From Paenibacillaceae bacterium UBA6304 (GTDB taxonomy: Bacteria; Bacillota; Bacilli; Paenibacillales; Paenibacillaceae), in NCBI GenBank assembly GCA_002439285.1, contig DJTQ01000332.1:1-21370 (forward strand): 21,370 nt of DNA. Direction: 5' to 3'. Below, piece by piece: positions 1-8,217 of the stretch. The notes under the pieces are model-generated. The model saw only the letters and a program-made list of their open reading frames with translations, did not search any database and was not told the origin of the DNA. The translations under genes and the position numbers were made by a program. Every line of letters starts with the position of its first letter. Positions within the stretch are counted from its first letter, which is position 1.

Positions 1-642
1 GCAGGGGAGTATCTGCTCGGCCTCGTCTCCGCTGTCGCGCTGAATCAGAATGTCCGGGGAAGAACGATTTTTCGTGCACTCGTCATTGTTCCCTGGGTCG
101 TGCCGATCGTCGTGGCCGGATTGACCTGGGATTGGATGCTTTCCCCTGACTACGGCATTATCAATTACTGGCTGACCAACCTCGGCATTATCGATGAGCC
201 GGTCTACTGGCTCGGCGAGATGAACACGGCGCTGCTTACCATCGTGTTCGTCAATATTTGGAGAAGCTTTCCCTTCTTTACGATTACGTTGCTGGCAGGT
301 CTGCAATCGGTGTCGCGCGATGTACTTGAAGCTGCGGCGATCGATGGCGCGGGCGTCAGACAAAGATTTTTCAAAATCGTCTTACCCCAGCTTAAAACCG
401 TATCTCTTACGATTATTTTTGTCCATATCATTTGGTCGGCGATCAACTTTGACTTTATTTGGGTTATGAGCGAAGGCGGACCTTTGCATTCCTCGGAGAC
501 CCTGCCGATCATGATTTACCGGTATGCCATGCAGGAATATAACTTTGGCAGCGCATCTGCTCTTGCATCCATGATGCTCGGATTCATGTTGTGCGGATTT
601 TTACTATATTACTTTTACACGGCGAGAAAGAACCGTGCGTGA
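1..642 (+). CDS. Carbohydrate ABC transporter permease, MalF/MsmF type (5' truncated)
   Basis: Integral membrane permease of a CUT1-family sugar importer; it would pair with the MalG-type permease that follows 29 bp downstream to form the transmembrane channel. The reading frame is open from base 1, so the gene starts outside the window; 213 residues are visible and roughly the first 80 of a usual 290 are missing. The cytoplasmic EAA coupling loop that contacts the ATPase is seen as EAAAIDGAGVRQRFFKIVLP, ending in a canonical LP. Several hydrophobic spans surround it (PWVVPIVVAGLTW, LTIIFVHIIWSAINF, MMLGFMLCGFLLYYFY). The following permease and GH36 alpha-galactosidase suggest alpha-galactosides such as raffinose or melibiose as substrate, which is inference. 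No ATPase gene is visible. Confidence 0.93.
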   Translation, partial: AGEYLLGLVSAVALNQNVRGRTIFRALVIVPWVVPIVVAGLTWDWMLSPDYGIINYWLTNLGIIDEPVYWLGEMNTALLTIVFVNIWRSFPFFTITLLAGLQSVSRDVLEAAAIDGAGVRQRFFKIVLPQLKTVSLTIIFVHIIWSAINFDFIWVMSEGGPLHSSETLPIMIYRYAMQEYNFGSASALASMMLGFMLCGFLLYYFYTARKNRA

Positions 643-671
643 TTCTCTCGCGGGATGGAGTGTGAACAGCG

Positions 672-1517
672 ATGCTGATAAGTAGAAAAAAGAGAAATTT
701 TTTGCAGGCCGTAACGTATGTGGTGTTGATTGGATTTTCCCTATACTGTGTTTTTCCGTTTCTTTGGATGTTCGTCACTTCGATCAAGCCGACAAAAGAG
801 ATCCGTTCGGTTACGCCGAGCTTGTGGACGGATACGCCGACCTTCATGCACTTCAATAATGTCTTGAACAACTCGGCTTTTCTGACGTTCTTCAAGAACA
901 GTATGTTTATTGCTGTGACCGTAACTTTGATGGCGATTCTGATTTCGATATTTGCGGGATATGCCCTCAGCCGCTATTTGCGGTTTAAGGGGATTAAGTT
1001 GTTCAGCGTGGCTATGCTCCTGTCACAAATGATTCCCGGGGTACTCCTGCTTATTCCACTCTATATGATTTTGAGTAACATGGGATTGATCAATTCGTAC
1101 CTGTCCCTGATTCTCGCGTATACGACGTTTACCGTCCCATTATGCACTTTTATGATGAAGAGCTTCTTTGACAGCATTCCGTTCGAAATGGAGGAAGCGG
1201 CCGAAATCGACGGCTGCGGCAAGATCGGCACGATATTCCGCATCCTGCTGCCTGTCTCACTGCCGAGTCTGGTTTCAACATCGTTGTTCGCTTTTCTGAA
1301 TGCCTGGAACGAGTTTATGTTCGGATTCGTGTTCATCAACGATGAAGCCCATCGTACATTGACGCCGGGGATCAGCCTGTTCAAAGGCCTGTATCAGACC
1401 GATTGGGGCAGCCTGATGGCCTCCTCCGTCCTCAGCGTGCTACCGGTCGTTATTCTGTTCATTTTCTTGCAGCGTTACATTGTTGAAGGCATGACAGCCG
1501 GGTCGGTCAAGGGATAA
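672..1517 (+). CDS. Carbohydrate ABC transporter permease, MalG/MsmG type
   Basis: Second channel subunit of the CUT1 sugar importer, 281 residues, a normal length for MalG-type permeases. The N-terminus is positively charged (MLISRKKRNFLQ) and followed by a membrane span; about six spans can be recognised. The EAA loop reads EEAAEIDGCGKIGTIFRILL, and the C-terminus ends in the family-typical RYIVEGMTAGSVKG. It lies 29 bp after the MalF-type permease and 28 bp before the alpha-galactosidase, all on the + strand, so the three are very likely co-transcribed. A purine-rich stretch (GGATGGAG) precedes the ATG, with rather long spacing. Substrate specificity cannot be read from a permease; the neighbouring GH36 gene points to alpha-galactosides. 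Confidence 0.95.
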   Translation: MLISRKKRNFLQAVTYVVLIGFSLYCVFPFLWMFVTSIKPTKEIRSVTPSLWTDTPTFMHFNNVLNNSAFLTFFKNSMFIAVTVTLMAILISIFAGYALSRYLRFKGIKLFSVAMLLSQMIPGVLLLIPLYMILSNMGLINSYLSLILAYTTFTVPLCTFMMKSFFDSIPFEMEEAAEIDGCGKIGTIFRILLPVSLPSLVSTSLFAFLNAWNEFMFGFVFINDEAHRTLTPGISLFKGLYQTDWGSLMASSVLSVLPVVILFIFLQRYIVEGMTAGSVKG

Positions 1518-1545
1518 ACCGAAAGGGAGAGGAGACGAATCCAGC

Positions 1546-3645
1546 ATGGCGGAAAACATCTATATTCAGGAGAACGGGCTGCATTTGCGGCTTGAAGTAA
1601 CGGAAGATCGGGACGTGCGGCTGCTTCACTTCGGAGATCGGCCGGCTCCAGTGGTCGATGCTTGGGATGACAAGCACAGAAGCAAGCATCGGCTGGTGGA
1701 GGTTCATGTCTCAGGGGAGAATCACGACGATCACCACGGTTCGAAGCATACGGGGACTTTGCCAGGAAAAAGACTGAAACTGCAGCATCTGGAAGATGTG
1801 CGTAATGAGACCGGCCGCAAGCTGGTGATCCATCAGCAGGACGAGGGGATGACCGGCTTGCACGTTCGCAGTCACATTCAGTTCTATGACGGTTTGCCGG
1901 TCGTGAAAATGTGGAACGAGCTGGAGAACGGCGGGACAGAGGTGCTGGGATTGGAATATGTCTCTTCTTTCGCCTACACCGGATTTGATAAGCATGGCGT
2001 AAGCGGGCGTGATGCCAAAGTCCGCCTGCATATCCCTCATAATACTTGGTACGGGGAGGCCCAGTGGCAAGCTTATACGCTTCCGGAGCTGGGGCTGAAC
2101 ACGGTGAATGAATTTTCGATGAAGCGCCTGTCCTACAGCAATACGGGGACCTGGTCGACATCGCAGTATGCACCATCGGCATTTCTGGAGAATACGGAGA
2201 CCGGTGAGGGGCTCATCTGGCAGATCGAGCATAACGGTTCCTGGCAGTTCGAGCTCAGCGATATGACGGACGAGCTGTACGTGCAGCTCAGCGGTCCTAC
2301 CGAGAATGAGCATCATTGGTGGAAACGGCTTGCGCCGGGTGAGAAGTTCAGCACGGTCCCGGCTGCGATATGCGCGGTGGCGGGCGGGCTACAGCAAGGG
2401 ATCGAAGTCCTGACGCAATACCGCCGCACAATTCGTAGAGCGAACGAGGACAATGTGAAGCTTCCGGTCATTTTTAACGATTACATGAACTGCCTGTTCG
2501 GCGACCCTACGACGGAGAAACTGATTCCGTTAATCGATGCCGCAGCCGAAGCCGGATGCGAATACTATTGCATCGACTGCGGTTGGTACTCGGACGGATA
2601 TTGGTGGGATGGAGTCGGAGAATGGCTGCCTTCCGAAGCGAGATTCCCTGGCGGGATCAAAGAGGTGTTGGACTACATCCGGGGGAAGGGGATGGTACCT
2701 GGCCTCTGGCTGGAGCTTGAAGTCATGGGCGTGGCGTGTAGGAAGGCAGGGCAAGTGCCGGACGACTGGTTCTTTGTCCGCCACGGCAAACGGGTGATCG
2801 ACCATTCGCGCTATCAGCTTGATTACCGCAATCCTGAAGTGCGAGCCTATGCGGATGAAGTCATAGACCGGCTCGTTCAAAATTATGGCGTCGGTTACAT
2901 CAAGATGGACTATAACATTAATGCGGGCATCGGAACGGAAAGCGCCGCGGACAGTTTCGGCGACGGCTTACTCGGCCATAACCGGGCTTATCTGCAGTGG
3001 CTTGATGGGGTATTCGAGCGCTATCCCGAGCTGGTCATTGAGAACTGCGGCAGCGGCGGCATGAGGCTGGATTACGCGATGCTGAGCCGTCACAGCATCC
3101 AATCGAGCAGCGACCAGACCGATTATTTGAAGAATGCGGCCATCGCTGCGGCATCCGCTTCGCTAGTCACGCCAGAACAATGCGCGGTGTGGTCTTATCC
3201 GCTACGGGATGGCGACAGAGAAGAAGTGGCTATGAATATGATTAACAGCCTGCTCCTGCGCATTCATCAAAGCGGTCATTTGGCCGAGATCAGCCCGGAA
3301 GGGCTCGACTACGTAAAAGAGGGAATCGCATACTATAAGAGCATCCGGCATCATATTGCGTCCGGCCTGCCGTTCTGGCCCAATGGGCTACCACGGCTGG
3401 ATGACCCGTGGCTCAGTTACGGAATTCGCGATGGGAATTCCTTGTTCCTGGCGGTATGGAGAATGGAAGGGGATGCCACTGCGACATTCCCGCTTCCGTA
3501 CGGTGCCGGGCGAGAGGCCAAGATCAAGCTCGCCTACCCATCGGATGGCGAAGCGGAGTGGTATTGGAACCGCGTAGCCGGCACCCTCAGTGTGTCGATA
3601 CCCGCGCGCAGAGCGGCGAGGTTGTTTGAGATCGAGCTTGAGTGA
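1546..3645 (+). CDS. GH36-family alpha-galactosidase
   Basis: Cytoplasmic glycoside hydrolase expected to release terminal alpha-1,6-galactose from imported melibiose or raffinose-type sugars. It has 699 residues and no signal peptide, matching the usual length of about 700-740. The N-terminal third is the beta-sandwich typical of the family. The catalytic barrel follows from about residue 300, with YIKMDYN carrying the predicted nucleophile Asp455 and SSSDQTD carrying the predicted acid/base Asp523 (assigned from the family pattern). A small beta-rich C-terminal domain completes it. The segment that in many GH36 enzymes reads DDGWF is here IDCGWYSDGYWW (about 343-354), so it belongs to a side branch and galactosidase specificity is likely rather than certain. 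GGAGAGGAG lies upstream of the ATG. It is the last gene of the transporter operon and is followed by a strong terminator. Confidence 0.9.
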   Translation: MAENIYIQENGLHLRLEVTEDRDVRLLHFGDRPAPVVDAWDDKHRSKHRLVEVHVSGENHDDHHGSKHTGTLPGKRLKLQHLEDVRNETGRKLVIHQQDEGMTGLHVRSHIQFYDGLPVVKMWNELENGGTEVLGLEYVSSFAYTGFDKHGVSGRDAKVRLHIPHNTWYGEAQWQAYTLPELGLNTVNEFSMKRLSYSNTGTWSTSQYAPSAFLENTETGEGLIWQIEHNGSWQFELSDMTDELYVQLSGPTENEHHWWKRLAPGEKFSTVPAAICAVAGGLQQGIEVLTQYRRTIRRANEDNVKLPVIFNDYMNCLFGDPTTEKLIPLIDAAAEAGCEYYCIDCGWYSDGYWWDGVGEWLPSEARFPGGIKEVLDYIRGKGMVPGLWLELEVMGVACRKAGQVPDDWFFVRHGKRVIDHSRYQLDYRNPEVRAYADEVIDRLVQNYGVGYIKMDYNINAGIGTESAADSFGDGLLGHNRAYLQWLDGVFERYPELVIENCGSGGMRLDYAMLSRHSIQSSSDQTDYLKNAAIAAASASLVTPEQCAVWSYPLRDGDREEVAMNMINSLLLRIHQSGHLAEISPEGLDYVKEGIAYYKSIRHHIASGLPFWPNGLPRLDDPWLSYGIRDGNSLFLAVWRMEGDATATFPLPYGAGREAKIKLAYPSDGEAEWYWNRVAGTLSVSIPARRAARLFEIELE

Positions 3646-3670
3646 GAAGAGTGAAAGAGGATAGCGATTG

Positions 3671-3714
3671 AAGAAGCGGCTTCCGGGCTTCCCGGAGGCC
3701 GCTTCTTTGATTTT
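3671..3714 (+). terminator. Rho-independent terminator of the alpha-galactoside operon
   Basis: A 17-bp stem with one mismatch (3671-3687 against 3691-3707) and a CTT loop; the outer arms AAGAAGCGGC and GCCGCTTCTT are perfect. The + strand continues with a T-rich tail (TTTGATTTT). It sits between two convergent genes, 25 bp after the alpha-galactosidase stop. On the minus strand the stem ends in TTCTT but no T-run follows, so it probably stops amylase transcripts less well. Confidence 0.88.
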
Positions 3715-3727
3715 AAGAGAGTTTAAT

Positions 3728-6700
3728 TTATTTCAAATACGGCCCGGCTTCGCCGATTTTACCCGGAGCCGGATTGCCCGGCAGGTCCAGAACATAGATT
3801 CTAAGATTCCCCTTGCCGGATAGATTGATGGACAAATTGCCGTTTGTTACATTCTTAACATCCCCGGTAATGGCGTCTTTATAAGTGCCATTTGGAATGC
3901 CGGTGTAGGTAGCCGATTCGCTTATTGCTACCAGTACAAAGCTGTCAATTCCTTGGGCGGCATCCGTGTACCGGCGTTTAAAGGCCATTCTGCCGGAAAT
4001 GCCCTCCGTGGAATATTGGCCTTTTTGCAATGCCGGAATCTGCCGGCGAATCTGATTCAGCCGCTGCAAATGTTTGGCAAGCGGTTTATTCAGCGCATCG
4101 GCAACTTTGCCGGAAGCGGAGGCCACCTTGCCGAAGTCGCTCGCAACAACAGTGCCTTCGATTTCATCGCCGAAGTACGCGCGGCGGGTCTCTTCGAGCG
4201 GGCAGGTTGGGCCGCAGTCGATCCGCTCACCGGCTTGGAATTCAATTTCATCGCCGTACATGATGGTCGGGATACCCCGGAACGTCCACATCAGGCTCAT
4301 ATTTTCCGCCCAAGCATCTGTTCCGCCATTGTAGGCTGTGCTTGATTTGTTCGGGCCGTAGTCATGACTGCCGACATACACCACGTTGTAGGTAGCGTCA
4401 TTGGTCGAATCGTCCGAATCTTTGCCGTTGTAGAAGGCGTTGACGGCATCGCTGAAATTCATGTGCATTCGCATATCGATGATGTTCATGCCTGAGAACT
4501 TACTGTGGTCGGGAGTGTGATAGTTGTTGCCTTTAAGGAAGGCATTATCCGATTGAGGCTGATTGCCCGTCCCGAGCTGATTTTCGTAGTTAAATTGTTC
4601 TAAGGCGGCGATTTCATCATCGGCGTTGTATTCCTTACGTTCTTTCCAAGTAAAGAACTGCGCGGAATGGTTGACCGAGCCACGGTTCCACTTGTCGTTT
4701 ACGAATGCGCCCACTTCGCCGAACATGAAGAAGTTCTCGCCCTTTTCCCCGAATTTACTTACGGAATGTTCCTCGGCAGCGGGCAGGAAACGGCGGTTCC
4801 AAGTTACCCTCGGAATATGGACGGCGGTATCGATCCTAAATCCGTCAACCCCCATATCAATGAAATTGTTGTATGCCCCGATTAAATAATCCTGCACAGG
4901 CTCGCTCTCTGTATTGAAATCGGCAAGGTCCTCATGGAGCCAGCAACTGCGCGAATCCTCGCCTTCCCAATTACCGATCCAGCATGGGTGGTAGTATTGC
5001 TCCGGGAACATACCGGAGGTTGGATTAGGCCATTGGCAATTATAAATGGGATAGCCTTCCTTGCTGTAGTTCCCGGTCGGGGTTCCCCAGTTTCGGCAAG
5101 TGTTGCCGGCCGGTTCCTCCGTGGACCAGATGTCTCCGTTATAAGCCTTGGCGGCAACGTCATTCGGATACATGCCGTCATACTCCAGTCCAGGGATCGC
5201 CTCGTCGTAGTACCAACTCCATTGAGCGTCCCGGACGCCGTAAACAGTCGGCGTGAACAGATCCTTGGCCCCCCAGCGGCTGGAGTGATTGTAGACGACA
5301 TCCTGGATAATCTTGATTCCCTTGTTGTGGGCTTCGTTGATTAAATCCTGATAGCTTGCACCACTTGATTCCAAACGAGGATCGACGCGGTAGAAATCGT
5401 ATCCGTGATAACCATGGAAGTCATAGTCGGAGCGATTGAGTACGACCGGTGTAATCCAAATCGCCGAGAAGCCGAGGGCTTTGATATAATCCAGCTTATC
5501 CATCAGTCCCTTGAAATCTCCGCGAAACATAGGATCATTGTTGGCCTCATTACCCGAAGATTCATGGAATTGTCCGCCGCGGTTATTGGATGAATCCCCA
5601 TCGTAGAAGCGGGCGGTCATGACGAAGTAAATGGAGTCTTCCCGAGCGTCGCCTCCAAGCGGTGTTCCTCCTACTGCAGGCAGCGGGGCATTACCCGTTT
5701 TGGCCGAGATCGGCTGGCTGGCGGCTGACATGTTGGATGGGACCGCCTTATCAAAAGCTTTTACCGTATAAGTGTAGGTGGTTTGAGCCTCGAGTTTGCT
5801 CTCCGTGAAATCGGTCCGGGTGGTCGTATACACCTTATCGCCCTGGGTTCCGCCCGTCCGCGTAATTTCATACCCGGCTACACCTCTTCCGTTCTCGTTG
5901 TCGGTCGAGGCGTTCCAGGTCAAGGTAATGCTTAGGTCTTTAGCAACCGCCTTCAGATTGTCCGGCACCGAAGGTGGGGTTATGTCTTCCGGCAAAGGGG
6001 TACACGGACTGATTGTATTGGAGGTGACCACACCGTCTTTGACGGTGGTGATTCCTGCTCCGATTACATAATCTTTGCCGCCGTTGTTGTCCCAAACCGA
6101 GCCGTTGTTGAACGCGGCTTTCATGCTTGTTGCTTCGCCGAGGTCGATGGTGATTTTGGTCCAGTCGCTGCATGCTTCTTCCGCCATTTTTACTCCAGGA
6201 GGGGTCGTCCAGGCGGCACCGGCGGGAGAGTAATGGATGTTTACAAGTGACCAGGCGCGCGTCTTGGTGTAATAATAGATGACGGCCTGGTTTCCATCAT
6301 CCTGTGCAGAAGTTGTTACGGCAAGAGGCGTGGACTGGGACGATTTATTTCCCGCCTTGTCTTTGGCCAGTACGGTAAATGAATAACTGGTTGAGGGTGT
6401 CAAACCATTAAAAGTATAAGTGACCGCAGATACATTGGCATTGATCAAGCTGCCGTTTTGGTAGACCTCATAACCTTGAAGGCCGCTTCCTCCGCTATTG
6501 TCCGTACTCTCGGTCCATGAGATTGTCGCTGTCGTAGCAGTTTTACCCGTTACTGCCAAATTGGCCGGTACGGCGGGCGGAGTCGTGTCTGTCGAACCGT
6601 TGGAAGGGGCGCCCGGAGTAATTACTCCTGCCGAGTAAGTCCAGGTTCCCGGATTGAAAAGATAATTTTTGCCGTTATTGCTGTCCCATTGACCGCTGCC

Positions 6701-7585
6701 GTTATTGAAGCAGGCCTCAAGCTGGGCGGCCGTCCCGATATCGATGGTAGATTTAGCGTACCCTGAGATTTCCGCGTTTGCCATTGCCACACCGGGCACT
6801 GCCGTCCAGTTGCCGCCTGCCGGGCGATAATGAATGTAAGGCGTGCTATAGCCTAATTTATAATAAACGGTAACTTTGTTTGTGCTGGGCGCAGGGCTTG
6901 TGATTACCGTAACCGGGGTGCTTGCGGCTGATATATTTCCCGCTTTGTCCTTAGCCTTGATTGTGTAGGTATACTCCGTCTCCGGGCTAAGGGAGCTGTC
7001 CGTATAAGTTGTGACAGGAGACTCCGCACCCACTTGTGAACCGTTCCGGTAGACCATATAGCCGGAAATTCCGCTTCCGCCGACATTATCCGAGCTCTCG
7101 GCCCAGGAGAGCGTTATAGTGGTAGCCGTCTTGGCGGTGCTTGTTAAACCGGATGGCGTGTCCGGAGCAACTGTATCAACCACATCGGGATTGGTATCGC
7201 TCCAGGCACTTCCGTTATACCAGCCTTCTTTATCCCTCAGAATGCCGGGTTGTCCATTGCCTGGTGTCTGGTTGCCGTTACTGTCCTTAAAAATAACCCG
7301 GGCGCTATCGACGCCTTCTATGGTGTAAACATACCAATCTCCGTTTTCTGCGGTCATAGCAGGTGAGGCTTGCCATGACGGCTCGGAAACATTCGGACTG
7401 GTCTGATAATAATATAGCTGCGGAGAACCCCAGCCTGCCGGCTTTTTAAAGTGTACTTTCAAACCTGCGGGTGCAACGTCTGCCGCCTCTGAAGTTTGAA
7501 TGTTGGATGAGAGAGAAAATGTCGATAACACCATAACCAGCGTCATAAAGAATAAGAACGTTTTTCTGCTCAGTTTCAACAACAT
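3728..7585 (-). CDS. Secreted multimodular alpha-amylase (CBM26-FN3-CBM25-FN3-CBM25-FN3-GH13)
   Basis: Extracellular endo-acting starch hydrolase of 1285 residues. A Sec signal peptide (MLLKLSRKTFLFFMTLVMVL...) is probably cut after SEA, near residue 34. The modules read: CBM26-like starch-binding domain about 40-130; fibronectin III about 138-230; CBM25-like about 236-325; fibronectin III about 334-427; second CBM25-like about 432-525; fibronectin III about 535-630; GH13 barrel about 645-1190; C-terminal beta domain to 1285. GH13 motifs are intact: DVVYNH 762-767, GFRIDTAVH with nucleophile Asp919, FGEVG with acid/base Glu957, and VGSHD with Asp1075. No sortase or S-layer anchor is seen, so the enzyme is probably released. 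The minus-strand ribosome binding site AAAGGAGG is well spaced. A cre site in the leader predicts CcpA carbon repression. Maltogenic or oligosaccharide-forming specificity cannot be excluded. Confidence 0.94.
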   Translation of the reverse strand: MLLKLSRKTFLFFMTLVMVLSTFSLSSNIQTSEAADVAPAGLKVHFKKPAGWGSPQLYYYQTSPNVSEPSWQASPAMTAENGDWYVYTIEGVDSARVIFKDSNGNQTPGNGQPGILRDKEGWYNGSAWSDTNPDVVDTVAPDTPSGLTSTAKTATTITLSWAESSDNVGGSGISGYMVYRNGSQVGAESPVTTYTDSSLSPETEYTYTIKAKDKAGNISAASTPVTVITSPAPSTNKVTVYYKLGYSTPYIHYRPAGGNWTAVPGVAMANAEISGYAKSTIDIGTAAQLEACFNNGSGQWDSNNGKNYLFNPGTWTYSAGVITPGAPSNGSTDTTPPAVPANLAVTGKTATTATISWTESTDNSGGSGLQGYEVYQNGSLINANVSAVTYTFNGLTPSTSYSFTVLAKDKAGNKSSQSTPLAVTTSAQDDGNQAVIYYYTKTRAWSLVNIHYSPAGAAWTTPPGVKMAEEACSDWTKITIDLGEATSMKAAFNNGSVWDNNGGKDYVIGAGITTVKDGVVTSNTISPCTPLPEDITPPSVPDNLKAVAKDLSITLTWNASTDNENGRGVAGYEITRTGGTQGDKVYTTTRTDFTESKLEAQTTYTYTVKAFDKAVPSNMSAASQPISAKTGNAPLPAVGGTPLGGDAREDSIYFVMTARFYDGDSSNNRGGQFHESSGNEANNDPMFRGDFKGLMDKLDYIKALGFSAIWITPVVLNRSDYDFHGYHGYDFYRVDPRLESSGASYQDLINEAHNKGIKIIQDVVYNHSSRWGAKDLFTPTVYGVRDAQWSWYYDEAIPGLEYDGMYPNDVAAKAYNGDIWSTEEPAGNTCRNWGTPTGNYSKEGYPIYNCQWPNPTSGMFPEQYYHPCWIGNWEGEDSRSCWLHEDLADFNTESEPVQDYLIGAYNNFIDMGVDGFRIDTAVHIPRVTWNRRFLPAAEEHSVSKFGEKGENFFMFGEVGAFVNDKWNRGSVNHSAQFFTWKERKEYNADDEIAALEQFNYENQLGTGNQPQSDNAFLKGNNYHTPDHSKFSGMNIIDMRMHMNFSDAVNAFYNGKDSDDSTNDATYNVVYVGSHDYGPNKSSTAYNGGTDAWAENMSLMWTFRGIPTIMYGDEIEFQAGERIDCGPTCPLEETRRAYFGDEIEGTVVASDFGKVASASGKVADALNKPLAKHLQRLNQIRRQIPALQKGQYSTEGISGRMAFKRRYTDAAQGIDSFVLVAISESATYTGIPNGTYKDAITGDVKNVTNGNLSINLSGKGNLRIYVLDLPGNPAPGKIGEAGPYLK

Positions 7586-7597
7586 ATCGTTATATTT

Positions 7598-7605
7598 CCT
7601 CCTTT
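7598..7605 (-). promoter_or_regulatory. Ribosome binding site of the amylase gene
   Basis: AAAGGAGG on the minus strand, 12 nt before the ATG at 7585. It is a near-perfect anti-16S match and fixes the start codon and the signal peptide. Confidence 0.85.
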
Positions 7606-7622
7606 AAAATGGACTCGGCAAA

Positions 7623-7636
7623 AGTATGCGCTTACA
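7623..7636 (-). promoter_or_regulatory. Candidate cre (CcpA) site in the amylase leader
   Basis: The minus strand reads TGTAAGCGCATACT, which matches the Bacillus cre consensus TGWAANCGNTNWCA at all but about two positions, including the central CG. It lies about 38 nt upstream of the start codon, between the two Shine-Dalgarno sequences, so if the promoter is farther upstream CcpA would act as a roadblock. This is consistent with glucose repression of starch degradation. No binding data are available here. Confidence 0.62.
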
Positions 7637-7662
7637 AAAAAGTCGCTCTTCTGAAAGTGATT

Positions 7663-7671
7663 CCTCCTTTC
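7663..7671 (-). promoter_or_regulatory. Second Shine-Dalgarno without a start codon (STAB-SD-like)
   Basis: GAAAGGAGG on the minus strand, about 66 nt upstream of the working ribosome binding site. No ATG, GTG or TTG follows at usable spacing. The sequence matches the STAB-SD element I recall from Bacillus thuringiensis cry mRNA leaders, where a ribosome parked near the 5' end protects the transcript. Its role here is inference. Confidence 0.4.
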
Positions 7672-7881
7672 CGTGCATAAGATCGTGAATCTCAATTGCG
7701 GGTACTCTCGCTAAGGTAGGGCTGCGTGATGGGAATCTGGGTGATTGGGAGAACGATTCTCATACGCGCGGTTCACTTGGGGACAAAGGGCGAACTATGG
7801 CAGTGAACAGCTCGTTTGATGCTATCGAAGGTTGTCCGGCAGGCCAGCAACCATAAGCGATTCGAAATTAATGGAGGATAG

Positions 7882-7893
7882 GCAAACGTTTGC
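7882..7893. promoter_or_regulatory. LacI/GalR-family-type operator palindrome
   Basis: GCAAACGTTTGC is a perfect 12-bp palindrome with the central CG typical of LacI/GalR-family operators (PurR, MalR and CcpA class). It is about 300 bp upstream of the amylase start and about 325 bp upstream of the DUF523 start. A maltose-type regulator acting on the amylase is the most natural guess, but no LacI-family gene is in this window. Confidence 0.45.
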
Positions 7894-7968
7894 GCAAAAG
7901 AGAAAAGTTATTCGCAGGCTGAAGTGGATAAAAAAGAGGTTCAAATTGTTTAAAAATAAGTTAATCGT

Positions 7969-7998
7969 ATGTTATCATTCTACTCTTTTATTAGTCAA
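7969..7998 (-). promoter_or_regulatory. Candidate sigma-A promoter reading toward the amylase
   Basis: On the minus strand a -35-like TTGACT (7993-7998) and a -10-like TAACAT (7969-7974) are separated by 18 bp. If used, the amylase mRNA would have a leader of nearly 400 nt and the 7882-7893 palindrome would lie downstream of the start site. The match is moderate, and AT-rich DNA gives such matches by chance. Confidence 0.3.
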
Positions 7999-8217
7999 TA
8001 CAAATTATGGGCAATTATTCCAGGATGAATTCTGACCGAATGGAATACCAATTGATCCCGACACCAGTGTATAGCAGAAGTGTTGTTTGAGAAAGAACCG
8101 GAGAATTAATGTATATACTCCCGGCGTCTTTCTTAGATATACTGAGAGATATGGTTATTTTCGGTGGATATTCTCTTTTTAGCGAACGGATAACCATTGC
8201 AAAGGGAGGTCAATCGT

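Larger units (their letters stand above)
7586..8217. other. Long intergenic region between amylase and DUF523 genes
   Basis: No convincing gene is present. It contains the amylase ribosome binding site, cre and STAB-SD-like sites, and three small hairpins: GAGAA/TTCTC at 7749-7761, GTTCACT/AGTGAAC at 7771-7808 and GGTTG/CAACC near 7830-7852. It also holds a perfect LacI-type palindrome at 7882-7893, a candidate minus-strand promoter near 7969-7998, and an inverted repeat ATGGTTAT/ATAACCAT just before the DUF523 ribosome binding site. The segment after about 7860 is AT-rich compared with the flanking genes. Confidence 0.7.

Noticed and set aside
1475..2316. Long minus-strand open frames opposite the alpha-galactosidase gene
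   Set aside because: Arginine-, proline- and cysteine-rich shadow translations of a GC-rich gene with clear GH36 motifs on the other strand.
3953..5593. Plus-strand open frames opposite the amylase gene
   Set aside because: Antisense shadows of the GH13 domain without ribosome binding sites; the minus-strand frame carries all catalytic motifs.
7832..8035. 67-residue + strand open frame in the amylase upstream region
   Set aside because: TTG start, no ribosome binding site, basic low-information sequence in AT-rich DNA; it overlaps the operator palindrome and candidate promoter.
8151..8196. Riboswitch before the DUF523 gene
   Set aside because: A single ATGGTTAT/ATAACCAT pair with a 30-base loop is the only structure; no known class motif is visible.
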